From contig NW_019775378.1 in NCBI RefSeq assembly GCF_001039355.2, positions 170,204 to 234,203 of the forward strand: a DNA stretch of 64,000 nucleotides. The letters are read 5' to 3'. The stretch's first letter is position 1, and each line of letters starts with the position of its first letter. The notes below the pieces were generated by a model, which was not told the DNA's origin, ran no database searches, and saw only the letters and a program-made list of their open reading frames with translations. This stretch comes from Lingula anatina. Lineage: Eukaryota > Brachiopoda > Lingulata > Lingulida > Lingulidae. Of the stretch, positions 10,947 through 55,214 are shown piece by piece. Both the position numbers and the translations under genes were made by a program.

Positions 10947-11903
10947 TCAATTTACCATGCCAAAGTCAGTATCCTTGTACTCTGCAAACTCCTTCATCTT
11001 TTTTACAAGCCAGGGGCCATATTTCACTTTCTCTCCGTCGACTTCACCGATAACCGCATCGAAAGATGGTTCGAAGAAAAAGGGTACAGAGAACCGATCC
11101 ACTCCTAAGTCTACAACGCGATGTCGGGTGGCCTTGTATTTCCCCTTGGTCATTCGGGCCAGCATGTCGCCAATATTCATCACAAGGGCATTTGGGCGTG
11201 GCTCCACGTTCACCCACTGGTCATCTTCGTCTCGTATTTGAAGCCCCCCGTAGTGGAATGTAGAAAGGAGAGTAACAAAACCAGAGTCAGTGTGGTCGGA
11301 GCAATGGAGGGTAAAATGGCCGTCTCGCGCCTGGGGAATAGGCTCACAGTCTCGTGGTGGGTAATGCAGTAGCCGGAGCGTCGACAGCGGTTTCTTCATA
11401 AATAGACCATCGAACGTGTCGTTCTCCATACCAAGACTGCAAGCTATGAGGCGCATCACTTCCATGCCGCAGTTAGACATGGTTTCATGATACTTCTCCA
11501 TGAAATCGCAGAAGCGAACGCCGTCCTTTGAGTTTTCCTCGGGCCACTGATTTGGTTCATACAGCGCTATTTGTCGATCGCGGCTGTCACACGAGCTAAG
11601 TGCACGGCCAATTTCATATCCCTCTTTGTATGAAACCTCATTTCTAACAGATGGGAAATACCCCCGATACACATTCTTAGACGCCGGGTTCCATCTCTTT
11701 GTAGCCAGCTTGTTTTTTGTCGAGAGCGGGAGAGAGAAAAACCATTGTGTCATTCGGTGCAGCTCGTCCGAATCGAAATCGGGGACTTTTTCTAGGCAAA
11801 CAAAACCCACGCTCTCTAACGCAGCGCCTAAACGCGCGGCCGTTTCCGCACGTTTGGCCTTTGCCGCAGACATGTCTATGACGGGGATGTGGACATGCTC
11901 CAT
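10947..11903 (-). CDS. 2-oxoglutarate/Fe(II)-dependent dioxygenase (isopenicillin N synthase-like)
   Basis: A 318-residue intronless frame, ATG at 11903, TGA at 10947-10949. The N-terminus VHIPVIDMS is typical of the DIOX_N domain. The C-terminal 2OG-Fe(II) oxygenase domain carries the iron triad: H204 and D206 in SDHTD, and H261 in ATRHRV. R270-x-S272 (DRFSVPFF) is the expected 2-oxoglutarate carboxylate site. Length matches the family (300-350). These are soluble, probably cytosolic, enzymes that couple decarboxylation of 2-oxoglutarate to oxidation of a small molecule; the substrate cannot be told from sequence. The gene faces away from IFT172 and towards the glycosidases. Lack of introns in an intron-rich locus is notable and could mean retroposition, transfer, or simple intron loss. 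An additional noncoding 5' exon is possible. Confidence 0.9.
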   Translation of the reverse strand: MEHVHIPVIDMSAAKAKRAETAARLGAALESVGFVCLEKVPDFDSDELHRMTQWFFSLPLSTKNKLATKRWNPASKNVYRGYFPSVRNEVSYKEGYEIGRALSSCDSRDRQIALYEPNQWPEENSKDGVRFCDFMEKYHETMSNCGMEVMRLIACSLGMENDTFDGLFMKKPLSTLRLLHYPPRDCEPIPQARDGHFTLHCSDHTDSGFVTLLSTFHYGGLQIRDEDDQWVNVEPRPNALVMNIGDMLARMTKGKYKATRHRVVDLGVDRFSVPFFFEPSFDAVIGEVDGEKVKYGPWLVKKMKEFAEYKDTDFGMVN

Positions 11904-14559
11904 CTTGCAATGTTCCAGGTAAGCAGATAAACTGGTGTATGTAGGCGGAGCTTGTATCTTACCAATGACCTAAGATGGATCCGAAGATCTATCTTGAATC
12001 CCAGCAAAGATATGGACATGCATTGTATAACATAACGTAATTAATGTATACTTCTCATTATCTGGGTCCAGTAAGCCACTGTATCAAGATTATGGTAGTG
12101 CTCTGGACAAGTACGAGTGTCGTCTTGGTTCACCTACATGCATTATGTAGCCGGGGGCCATGTCAATACAGCATTGGTCAAAAGGTTGCCCTACTTTCAG
12201 TTCCATCTACTTTTATTTAGCCCTACTTTTAGTTCCATGTACTTTTATTTACAAATAATCACTTCACAGGTGTAAATTGTTATGGATTGTAGACAGTTCT
12301 TTTTATTCCAGATGTCATTTCTAACATGATTAGTGGTACAGAAAATAGCGGTGAAGATATCCGCACTTTACCGTTTATTCAAATTTATAAATATAACTTG
12401 TATCCCCTCAAATTTGACGTCATCCACATATTGGTGTGGTTTGTGGAAAAAATCTCGATTAACCGCAGGAATATCCTAAGTGGTGCTGTTTTTATGCTTT
12501 CCAATCGCCTTAAATTTGGTTTGACCCCACCCCTTAAATATTCTTTAAACACGCCTGACTGTAAAATTTAGTTGCTTTGCTCATTGCACATTTTTGTAAA
12601 ATATTAAATTCGTCTACTGACCCCGTTTATATAGAGTCGCCGCTCGTTAGCTTACTTATTAATTTTGTTTAGCCTAAGTTTAATCGTTTTGGCTACGTAG
12701 ATGACACGTGTCACTGCGCTTTTATTTGTGCACATACCACAAATTTGCTTATTTATGCGTCCAAAGTTAAACATTTCTACGAAGTCTGCGATAAAGGCCA
12801 CGATTTATCGCTCCAACACCGGTTCTTCTTCTTCTTCTTCTTATTTTTATTATCCATCAATACAACGAACTGAACGGTGCATAGGTTATTTTTTATTATT
12901 TGTTAAAACACTGTGTGTTAAATAAATAAATAAATGAGTGTGTAATCTATGTACCGTAGGCCTAACCACTGTAGAAGAACGAAGTGAATTACTAAGTGTA
13001 CTAGTACATGTACAGACATTTCTTTACATTTCTTTAAAAAATCACAAAGATGAGCTGTACGGTAGTGTTGCACACGAAGCTTGACATGACAAAGCAGTGG
13101 TCTTCTTGATTGCTAAATGTCACAGGGTGCTTTTCAACATGTTTGTGTTAGACTAGCGCGCCCTGTAGTCAGAGAGTACCAAAGCAGGAAGGTTTTACTA
13201 ATTGTTTTCTTATTTTCCTAAAACATTTTAATATGGGGGGGGGGGTAGTTTTGACAAAAAGGATTACAGATATAGGCCAATATTTTTTTGATAAAAAATG
13301 TGTTTTGAATATCGTATTTTAACCAAAGGGAATTTATGCTGTGAGAAGCACCAATGTGGGGGAGTACCGGTGAGCAGGAGCATCGGTGCGGGGGAGTAGC
13401 CTATCGCTGTGGGGACGTTAAGATGCGGGGAGATATCAGGGAGGGGGAATATCGGACCTACTCGTATAGAGACGTATCGTAGGCCTACTGCACTGGGTAA
13501 TAAGCGAAAGGGACTTACAAATGATAAGTTAGTTAGGTCCATGTGTAAACCAAAGGTCTGAATCTGGACATCTGCTGCCAATGCCTACGTGACCAGTCCT
13601 TGTTATCGACCTTTTTACCTACCTTCAAGAGTGAAGAAGAAAAAAAAACACTTTAAAATGAAAGATGTTTTTGATCAGCGTCTTACATATGTCCTACTTA
13701 TTATTTAGTGGACAAAACCTGGGACTTTATTCTTAATACTCTTAAACCTATTTCATCCGTGCTCCTTTGCCTAAATGACAAGTACCGGTACATACTGTAG
13801 TAGGCCTAAACCTCAAGCCTATTTTTAAGGTTACAAACCACTATTAAAAATCCCATTCACTTCCATTGTAACGTTTAATTCTCTTAAAAATACTTCCCAT
13901 GCTTCAACAAACACAGCACTTCAGGTTTAAATACTCCTGCTCAAGGCATAAACAATATTTTTAAAAAATCAGGGTGCATTAAATAGTATAGCCTTCCAGT
14001 GAAATGACAAGACCCGTAAGGTGCTGCCGCCAGTCGGCCAAAATAAGCACTAAAATGCAGCAGGGGGGAGGGCATGTAAAACTGGCCCCAGGCAGTAAAA
14101 TTTCAACATGATATGAAAAATAACACATCAAATTAAAGGTAAATGAAAAAATTAATTTTTAAAATTTTATAAATGATCCAAAATTGAAAAATAAACTAAT
14201 TTTTCTGTTCTATGTTCAAACTTACTAAAACAGGGAAGGCCGGAAGTGACGTATAACCGACATTATGCTGTCGCTCATTCTAAGTTTATTTTTGAATATT
14301 TTTGTCAAATGCAACCCAAGTTCACACATGTAATTTATATGAAATAAAAATAAAATCACATATGATTTATTAGTGTGAATATTTTATTATTTTCGTCGAT
14401 AAAAGAATATATTTTGGTCAAAACTAACTTTTTATTTTCCACTTACATATTCAGAACGAGGCCATCTGATACATTCCAACGAGTACTTAGTGATGAACGA
14501 CAGCGGTGTAACCTCTTTATAATTTTACGAGATTTAGTATACACAAGACACGGGTAAAA
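11904..14559. other. Intergenic region, dioxygenase to IFT172
   Basis: About 2.65 kb between two divergently transcribed genes, so it should contain both promoters. Seen: a two-unit 32-base repeat at 12189-12252, a TTC-triplet run near 12824-12841, a G-run near 13234-13247, and a degenerate GGGGGAGTA/CGGTG-rich stretch near 13350-13450. I found no convincing exon. Confidence 0.5.
12189..12252. repeat. Two-unit 32-bp tandem repeat
   Basis: Two consecutive 32-base units, each starting CCCTACTTT and containing ACTTTTATTTA, with a few mismatches between them. Function unknown. Confidence 0.7.
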
Positions 14560-46370
<31,811 letters not shown>

Positions 46371-48539
46371 CAGGACACGCAGGGTGCCGAATGCATACAA
46401 GGCAGGCCCTGAATTAAGTTCACTGTTGAACTATGTTCTTTTGAAAATGTTGGGAGTACGAAGCCAAAAAATTTGATAACTATTTTGCTATATATAAGGA
46501 AAATTTTTTGTCTGTTTGGAGTTTCCACTGAATATGAGAGAACGATTTACAGATGGGTTATTTTGAAATAAAAGGGGTTCATCTGTGAACAATAACAACA
46601 AAGATGAACAGTTTAAAGTTTATTTCATATTAATATAAGATATAACAAATCATTTAACATTGTTTTGATGTTTTTTCTGTGATAAAGATATTTCTTGCAT
46701 GCCGTCCATTCTTTTAGTTACCATCTTGGCATACTAATCTCTATCCTGTAAACTTTGAAAAAATTGTCTGCAATTCTTTGCATCATAGTTTGTTGGAATC
46801 AATAAATAGTCTGCATCTGATTAAATATAATACTATATACACTGGCACTCTTGAGTGTTGTTGTGCTTTGAATAAGCATGTTTTGTTGAACAAGAAATAA
46901 TTTTTTACTCAAAATTTCATGTTTTAAAAAGAAGTTATGAGGAAAAAAAAAAACTTCCAAAACTGTAACCAATGTACACAGAAAAATTCATTAATCAAAT
47001 TCAAGTTTCAGCAGTTAGAATTGAATCTTTTTCAGTAATGAAATATTTCACTAAAAAGTTTTGATGAAGAAATTAAGAAATGACCCGAATAAATTATGGA
47101 GCAATTATGGTTATAAGTTTTGATAATGCAAACTAATAGTTTTAACAGTTGGATTCATTCCAGGATAACTAATTTTATATTATAAGAGGTAATAATTAAT
47201 ATACAAGGACACTTCATATGACCAAAATATAAACTCATATGACCAAAATATAAACTACAGATAAAAGAAGGATTATCGTAAGAGGATTGATTAAGCAAAT
47301 AAAACATATAATGGTTGATTCTACATTGTTCCACAAGATATTTATCGACATATGAATTCATTTTGCCAGTCACATATACATAGGAAAATATTAGATGTTA
47401 AAAATATATATAAGGAGGTGTTAAACCTGGAGCTATGCTTCAAGCATATTTCTTTCAACAAAATTACAGAAAAAAATTGCTCCAGTGTGACTAACAGGTT
47501 AACGTGATAAAACTTGTAAGTTAATTGCAATGGATCATATCCCTCTGGAGTCTCGCCTTAAGTAAAGTAAAGGTGTCCTAAAAATAAGTGCAGGGTAAAA
47601 AAAGGACTACAGCAAACCATACTACAACTGGCAACTTAAAAAATACCCCTTCCCCATCTAGGAAGAGATCCCACTAGATACAGAGACCAGAAATTAGGCA
47701 GTTTTCTTCTGATAAACACATTTACTGACCATTGACTACATTACAAAATAATTCAAATAAAAATAATAAACTCATGAAGACAAAGGAGTTATATAAGAAT
47801 CTCTGTTTAAACTGAAGAAGTGAAAATAAAAGTACATTGCTATTTTGATGCTGAACACCCACGTTTTTCTGTCTGGTACTATTCAAATTATGCAATCTTG
47901 AAGTGAATATACAAGTACAAGTACATTGCAGCTATGTTGATACTAAAGACCCACATGTTAATCTGTCTGGGACTATTCAAATCATTCAACAGCTAATCTT
48001 AAGCCAACAATAGTGAGAATGAAACTCACTTATCACTGCTATATGACAATCATCTTGATTACATACATTGCATCAATTTTACAATCATAATTGAAAAGTA
48101 TCTAACTTGCAGCGTTATTAACATGATCACACACACAAAAAAATTGAAACCTACTTTATCCCATGATACCTCAGAAAAAAACTTTTCCATTAAAAAAATA
48201 CCAAAGACTTTTACAAGGACCAACAACAAAATCTGAACAATGATCTCAAGAGACTGGCCTAACAAATCTTAATCTTTTCTACCATAAAAAAAGAGATTCA
48301 CATATCAGTCTTTGGAATGGACCAGAATTCCTGATATCACAGCTTAAACAAACTAAAGACTGGCAAACAGATTTCCCTTTTTGACTACAGGTCCAACTGT
48401 TAAATCTTCCTACTTGTTTTCAACACAGTGACATTTTTTTAAAACTAAGTCAAGTGTATTACTGTTTTCTTTTGAAGAGGGTCATAGTAACCCTGCTATC
48501 TATTGCCTTCTATGGTCTGATGGTATCATTTGCAGCCAT
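46371..48539. other. Intergenic region between convergent IFT172 and zinc-finger genes
   Basis: About 2.2 kb, AT-rich, mostly 3' UTR candidates of both genes. A short tandem duplication around 47214-47255 (ATATGACCAAAATATAAACT twice) is visible. No exon found. Confidence 0.6.
46567..46572 (+). terminator. IFT172: Candidate poly(A) signal of IFT172
   Basis: AATAAA about 197 bases after the IFT172 stop. An AATAAA on the opposite strand lies only about 50 bases away (46624-46619), so the two convergent genes could end close together or overlap. Confidence 0.55.
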
Positions 48540-51500
48540 TCATGAGACAGCAGACAGCTGTTCTTGATACTGCACCCGTAGTGAACTCAGAGTGGCAAAT
48601 ATGTTGTCCCTTTCAACTAAAGGTTTCAGTTGAGAATACTCCTGCTCGTTTTCTAAAGTTTTGCCAATTTTCTCAATGTCTGCAGTATTGTTATTCTGTT
48701 CATCTTCAAAAAGGTCAGCTGTGTTGATATCGTCCTTCATCTTACTAACAACTATGACTTTGTCAGCTTTCTGGCTTTTGCACTCACTCTCCTTATTGCT
48801 GAACTTTACTAATGTTATTTTTTCTTCAACTTTGGCATTTTTTGCAGATGGTGCAAGTTTTATCATCATCACTTTTTTGAATCCTGTTCTTTTGGTCACA
48901 TAAGTTTTTCGATTATCACTCATTCTAATCTGCATTACATCTGACTTGGACGACTTTGGAACGGATGAAGAAACTTTCCCACAGTGAGACTTTGATAGGT
49001 CTTTTTTGTGCTTAACACCACATTCGAGCATGGATTTTAGTCTTTTTTTGTTTCCTTCAGCTGGTTCCCATTCTGGGTCTTCACTGCCCATGCAGTATTC
49101 TATATCTCTGGATTTACGTTTCCTAACTGTCTTTGATTTTGTTCTTTCCTTTCCACAATCCCAGTCTTCTTCACACTCAGAGTTACTGTCAGACCAAGGA
49201 TACACAAAGTCACTGACATAGTAAGACTCCAATTGCCTTGGTTTTCTTTCCCTTCTGGAGTAGACTTTTGTTTTTTCCAAAGTGTCTTTTTCAACCTTAC
49301 CAGTTTGAGAAAAGATATACTTGGGATATTTGTGGCCCAAGAATTTCCTCTCTTTTTGTTCGTCTGTGCATTCACTTACATCTATGGTATCTGAGGCATT
49401 ACAATGAACTTCTTTAACACTCATGTTATTGACATGAATGGAGTGACTCCCACATATCTTTAAACGAGAAAGCTTTTCCAGTCTTACAACTGGCACTGGT
49501 AAAACCATTTTGTTGGGTGGCTTTTCAGGGGCAATTTTGTCTTTGGAAGTAGTCATTGTATAATCTTCTTTCTGTTTTCGCTCAGTTTTGTTTTCAGAAA
49601 AATATTTGGTCCCATTGCAACACCCTATTTGCTGAATGTTATAGTCATCCACAGTAACAGTTCTCTCACTTCCAGAGTGAAGCCAGTAGGTATTACTCTC
49701 ACCTTTGACAAAATCTTTAACCTTTAGTTTCTCTACCATCAAACTAGGTTCCAATCCTGAATCCAATGGTAAACAAGGTTTCAATTTTCCATTGAAATTC
49801 CTTGAATCTCTGAATCTTTTGACTGCATGGGTGGATTTCTTGTGTTTCAGCAACATATCCTTTGAAGTAAAATTTGTCTTGCATCTGAGACTTGGAAATG
49901 TGAAGGGTTGCTTGTGTTTTGTACTCATATGATGTTCCAGTTTTAAAGCATTCAGAAATAGTTTGTGACAAACTGGACAATCAAGATACTGCAGTTTTTC
50001 AACGTGGGCAATCTTTTTGTGCCTTACCACATTGGTCTCAAAAGTAAATGCCTTGTTGCATATGTCACATCTAAATGCCCTCGGCCTTCCGTGTTTGGTC
50101 TTAAGGTCTTCAGTTAGCTGCCTCTTGTGATATCCAATCTTCCTGTTAAACTTGGACCTGGAAGTAAAGTCACATTACAGAGTGGATAAAATTTTGCATT
50201 CAGTGTACTATATGGAAAAGAGCCAATTTTTACAAGGCAAATACACCAGAAATACATTTAAGGAAATCAAAATTGAATGCAAAAATAATACTACTGGCCT
50301 ACAGTACATATTAGGTTTCAAGGTAAATTTCAAAAATAAATTATGATGACCTCTTATCAAAAAACTTTTAAATAATCTAGAAACAAAAGCCTTACTCAAG
50401 ATTACACTGATCTAAAGAACAGGACAAAGCTCCAGCATGTCGCATTACATGGGACTTCCACAAGTAGTACTTGTTGAGGGTTGTAAAGGGACAGTGTGGG
50501 CACTTGTGTTTCAAAAGTCCTGGACAAGAAAACTGTCTGATTTTCCTGGTATCATTCTTTTTATCTGCTTTACTGAAAGAGGCATAGCTGCTATCCATGC
50601 TTTTACTTGGGATCCTTGCAGCCCCGTTGTTTTTCTCATTTTTCGTTGAAGGACAACAGTCACATGTTTTAACTTTCCTCTTCCTCTTCCCTTCCTCTAC
50701 TTCCAGTGGGATTTCCTCAACAACATCAAAGTCATCTGTATACTCTGTGTAACTAACAGGTTTAGTAGACCTTCTGACCCTGCCACTGCCAAAGAATTCA
50801 AGCTCGGGTCTCTTCTTTGCATTACACTCTGAAGTAGGATCTGCGTCGTTTCTAACTTTTGCATGCAATTTCTTTTTTATGTTCAATGATACTCTTTTTC
50901 AGCGACTTCTTTGGTATTTTATTTTTGGCTTGCCCGCTCTTATTCTTACACCTTTTGTAAAAGGCTTTCTTGGAATTTTTTGTGTCTCTAAGTTCTTTGG
51001 TGTCTTGCAAATTAATTTTCTTACCAACTTCAGCTTTCATGGAATTTTGGAGATTCTTTTTCTTCTTTAAAATTCCAATTGCTTTTTTATCAGTACTGAG
51101 TTTTCCCCTCTTTTTTGATGACGATAAACTTTGAGTCCCATTCTTCTGAATATAAGTGTCAAAAGATTTGATTTCAATATTTTCAACACAAGGTGGCACC
51201 ATGTCCTCATCATTCTGAATGACAACTTCAGATATGGGCAGAACTTTGTAAGACTGGTCAGCCTGCGGATAGTAAAGATAGGCAGCTGGACACGCGGGCC
51301 TCTCACTACCCAGGGTAGCTCTGACATCAGGAGGGACGAAGTGCAATACCACATTCTGCACCATTGTAGGTTCTGTAACTAAAGGCACTGTATCTTGGTT
51401 TATTGGCATTGCCAGATCACTTGGTAACTGACAGCTGGTATCAATGCATGCATTTGAATCTGGGATGTGCTCAGTTACACCTGGCATGTGCTCAGTTACA

Positions 51501-52654
51501 CTGGGCGTGAGCTCACTTCCATCTGGCAGGTGCTCACTCAAGTCTGGCACATTCTCACAGAGTGAATCATTTTTTGACCCAGTGTTATCTGGTTCTTTCA
51601 GTACCCTGTCCCCATGCTGCAATGCATTCTGCTTTTTCAAAGATGGCATTTTTTCACAAAGAGGCGGATTTGGGGGCTCAGCACCTGCGAGTTCTTTTAA
51701 ACCATCTTGCATTTCGGACTCGGAGGCATTTTCTTTTATCAAAGAAGTTGTTTCCTGACATGGAGACCGATATGTCAGCTTGGGTGTGGTCTCTTTCATA
51801 CAAGCTTGCATCTCTTGAAGTGCAAGTTGGTTTTCCAATTCAGGCATGATTTCACATGGAGCTTTTTCACCATCTTCAGGAACTGTGTCCTTCACCAACA
51901 CAGGTGGACTACTGGGCATACAGGCAGTGTTCTCCAAGACCAAAACTGGCATAATGTCATTTGATGGTCCATTCTGTGCATTGACCCTGGACTGATCTTT
52001 TAAAACTGGCACCATTTCTGGGAGAACCTCGTTTCTTAACTGAGCCGTAGATTGTTTTTTCAAATGAGGTATTAGTTCAGATGAAGGCAGTTTTTCAGAT
52101 TCAGAAACAGGTTCTGTCACCGGTGATGGAGCTTCAGTCATGAGTAAGTTCTGTGAATCAGATGCTGTCTTTATTAAACTTGATGTCATTTCAGACCAAG
52201 AAGAATTTTTCTCTGTTACAACTGCTGATTTGGAAACAGTCTTCTCTACTTCAGACTCTGGAGCAGCATCTTTGAAATTTGAGGTCACTTCACTGTGAAG
52301 CTTATGTTGTTCAGCAGTGAAATCCTCTTTAATTGGAATTGATGTGACTGTAGACAGGGGTTGCTTTTCTGACCTATGGGTGGTATTCTCTATCAAAGTC
52401 AACCTTTCAGTGTTGGATGCTGTCTGTTTTATTACATCTGCCGTCATAACCAAATCAGGGTTCTTTCCCACCTGGGAAACTATTTCCGACTTTTGAGACA
52501 TGGCCGTTGTTTCTTCCGCAATATGTGACGTAAGTTCTTGCAAGCACTTTTTTTCATCTCCTGCCTTAGGTGTATCTTCTTTCACAGTCTTTTCCATATT
52601 GTTTAACCTACGTCTACTCCTTTTTGCACCTGCTGGAAATTCAGTTCCTGAAGC
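48540..52654 (-). CDS. C2H2 zinc-finger nuclear protein with long repetitive acidic N-terminus; one frame break
   Basis: Exons 52654-50396 and 50157-48540 on the minus strand. ATG at 52597 gives 1272 residues, provided one base is skipped near 50870. The N-terminal ~480 residues are Glu/Ser/Pro-rich, with degenerate repeats of the type (P)xLxxQxxxxxE and a 7-residue VTEHMPG repeat, then Lys-rich segments (KKKKNLQNSMK). C2H2 fingers follow: CPHCPFTTLNKYYLWKSHVM with RH; CDICNKAFTFETNVVRHKK with IAH; CPVCHKLFLNALKLEHHMST with KH; plus degenerate ones. The last ~400 residues are basic and unstructured. The exon junction (CTT GA|GT CCA) is in frame. The first finger resembles REST-type fingers, but I do not assign orthology. 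Probable role: DNA-binding regulator in the nucleus. The frame break lies in an A6 run; removing one A restores the frame. Confidence 0.82.
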
Positions 52655-53439
52655 CTGTGAAATTGGTCAAGAGATTCAGTTTTATTTCCACCATTCTTTA
52701 AAGACCAAGGAGTTTTTGGAGTCAATATATGAATAAATGATTAACACCAGTCTTGAATTCTTGTTTTAATAATTTGTTATGAGGGTCCAAATCTATGCAT
52801 AACTTGGTAGTGGCAGTTCCAAAAGAAGCTAATCTGGTAGAGACCACAACCTGGCATGAAAAAAAAAGAAATTAAATGCTATATTGTAGATCAGTAAGCA
52901 GTATGGAGAATGGATGAATGTTGATTTGATGACCATTTATTTATTGTCATGTCAGCTCAAGAAATAGTGTTTAAGCATTTCAAATAATTTCTACGTCACT
53001 CAACCTTTCTTATAGGGAAAATAAACTACAACCATATATTTTGCATGTAAACACATATAAGAGATATCGTAAAAAAAAAATGCAAATCCATATGCTTCAT
53101 GTCACATAAATATGTATGATGATGTGGAAATGTGATGCAATTTTTACAAAACAAACATCATCAGAATTTTGTCCGTCGCATATTACAAGACAGCCATACA
53201 TTAAATCGTGTACACAAATTTGCGAAAAATTACAAAATGTCGGCACTAAAACACTATTATGACTGCTTCACTTGCAAGCATGCAACGAGTAACAGGGAAC
53301 ATTGCTGCAACCTGCAAGTTAGAAATTCTGCAGACAGGACATAATTGCAACAAATACGCATGACCACAGTAATTCAGATATATCACAAATAGTGTGTCAG
53401 TCATCTCGGCTTAATGCATGGTTTATATGCATAACTTAC

Positions 53440-53474
53440 CTTCCATATACAACCACTGCATCACTGCAAGGCAT
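53440..53474 (-). CDS. Possible first coding exon of the zinc-finger gene
   Basis: ATG at 53474 reads MPCSDAVVVYG and ends in a strong donor (GGAAG|GTAAGT), phase 2. It does not splice directly in frame to 52654; an intermediate exon near 52833-52750 (AG|A TTA GCT, giving LASFGTATTKLCIDLDPH) would be in frame with it, but its 3' border is unclear. A second copy lies at 57207-57241. The alternative is translation from the ATG at 52597. Confidence 0.4.
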
Positions 53475-54045
53475 TTTGAACGGGGTCAATGTTGTTTTTA
53501 ACAGTATCTACTTTCATCCGGGAACTTGGGCTCTAGCTAGGATAAACTGAATAAAAGATTCGAGGTTTTGAATGGTTCGCTTAAGTAAAAAACGTTGTTG
53601 TTTTTTTTGTTCACTGGAAGACTTTTTTGTCTTTATGGTTCGCGCAAATGTAGCTTTAAATTTATTTTAGGTTGGAGTCTGTAACGCATCTCAACTGAGC
53701 TTTTGGTTTGTATTTTATTGGGTGCTCTTTAGTTGAAGAAGTCTTGATTAAAAAGCACCACTCTCCAAAAAAAGAATTTGGGAAGTGCTTTATAATATAT
53801 CTTGTTAAAATGGACAGTGCAGTACAGGAAAAATTAGAATGAACAATGTGCGATATTTAAATATATTATACTCTTACAAAAGAACTATTTGATTAGGCAC
53901 CACATGGTAGCTATAGGTTGATTGTGAGTGAATACTCAGAAACCCGTCGTCTACTCGTTCAAGGATGGGTTGGGAGTCCGGCTGTTTGGTGAAAATTAAC
54001 TGATAGGTATCATACCAGGACATATATCAATATCAGCCGTTTAAA

Positions 54046-54054
54046 ATGGACAGG
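54046..54054 (+). CDS. Possible first coding exon of a divergent plus-strand gene
   Basis: ATG GAC AGG followed by a perfect donor GTAAGT, about 570 bases from the possible zinc-finger start and pointing the other way. The same exon is preserved in the second copy at 57816-57824. It would join in frame to the exon at 61703-61747 (phase 0). The function is unknown because the rest of the gene is outside the window. Confidence 0.35.
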
Positions 54055-54725
54055 GTAAGTGTACAGAGAGGGGGATATGCATCCCTATACAAGGCTATAC
54101 AAGATATATTATTCTTGAACTCGTATACATGTAACTATGGTCCCTTGCACTCCTTTGCTTCCGTGTTTTATACTGTATTTACTGGGGTAATAATTGGTAT
54201 TGTAAATCTGTTTGTATTCTTGTTAAATATGTCCCCCCCCCCTTACAAATCGAAATCAAAAGTCCCAGATCATTAAAAAAACAAGGGTTTCTAATATCAA
54301 AGTTGTAAATTTGTCAACTCATCACCATGAAATGAAATGAAAAAAACATTGAAACCCCCACCATTGACTAAGCATATTTTGCACTATGCTGGATGAAATT
54401 TTACAGCACATCGTGAGGAAGGAAAATGTGTTTGAACCACAGTTTAGTCTTATTTCAGTTTCTTTCTCTTAAGGGTGGAATGCAATTATACCTGTGTTTT
54501 CATTATGGTGTATTATCTGTGTGTCTTTCTCTGTGTCTTTTTACATACCTCCTACAGTGGAAGACTTGCATTTTCCTTCCTATTTCCATATTGATTTACC
54601 TGAGTGCCACTGTTATATATAGCTAGTACTTAACAAGTCTTCCTAGGCATGTTTATGGTAATGACCTGATATTTTCAGTGGGGGAAAAATATGAGTTTTA
54701 CAGATACTGTACCTTATAAGTCATT

Positions 54726-55011
54726 GGAACCATTCAGATCGAGAAGAGCTGAGTGCTAGTAAGGCCGTGACCTTAATATGGCAGACCTACATGAAAGGAA
54801 GACCGCTAATCCTATAATGGTCTCTCCTCCTCTCACACACATCCCCACGCGTTGTCCCTCGTCCGGTTGAATTGAGCCGAGATTTAATTACTGTGCCCCT
54901 GAAGGGCTGATGCGTGGGGAGGTGTGTGAGAGATCATTACAGGATAAGCGGTCTTCCTTTCATGTAGGTCCACCATACTAGAACTCGGCGCTTCTCAATC
55001 AGATTGGTCCC
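54726..55011. mobile_element. Foldback MITE, copy 1
   Basis: A 286-base imperfect palindrome. The arm GACCTACATGAAAGGAAGAC occurs at the left and its reverse complement (GTCTTCCTTTCATGTAGGTC) at the right, and complementarity extends outwards (GAGAAG...CTAGTA) to ends GGAACC / GGTCCC. Both sides are flanked by ATT. No coding capacity. Confidence 0.7.
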
Positions 55012-55214
55012 ATTATTTCAAAAAATTAAAACATTCCTATTGAGTGGTAGCAACAAATTCCAAAGGCAGGCTTCTGTATACATGTAGTTTTATTCTATGC
55101 AGTAAAAGCACCACAAATGCTATACAGAGATATAGCCTTTATGGTCCTAAAGGTATGTAATACCATCTTAACGTTTCATTTATTTACCCACTGAAAAATC
55201 CAAGTGGCTGCTGN

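Larger units (their letters stand above)
51459..55213. repeat. Duplicated block C1 (zinc-finger 5' part and promoter)
   Basis: Matches 55215-58865 along its whole length, with scattered substitutions and indels, including a 126-base segment at about 54351-54476 absent from the second copy. Ends at the single N (55214). Probably one of two alleles. Confidence 0.88.

Noticed and set aside
13264-13581. 105-codon minus-strand open frame
   Set aside because: No domain or splice support; it overlaps a degenerate GGGGAGTA-rich repeat.
54046-54276. 76-codon frame with a hydrophobic segment, also present at 57816
   Set aside because: A perfect splice donor follows its third codon, and the second copy reads a different C-terminus after a C-run length change, so the frame is not conserved.
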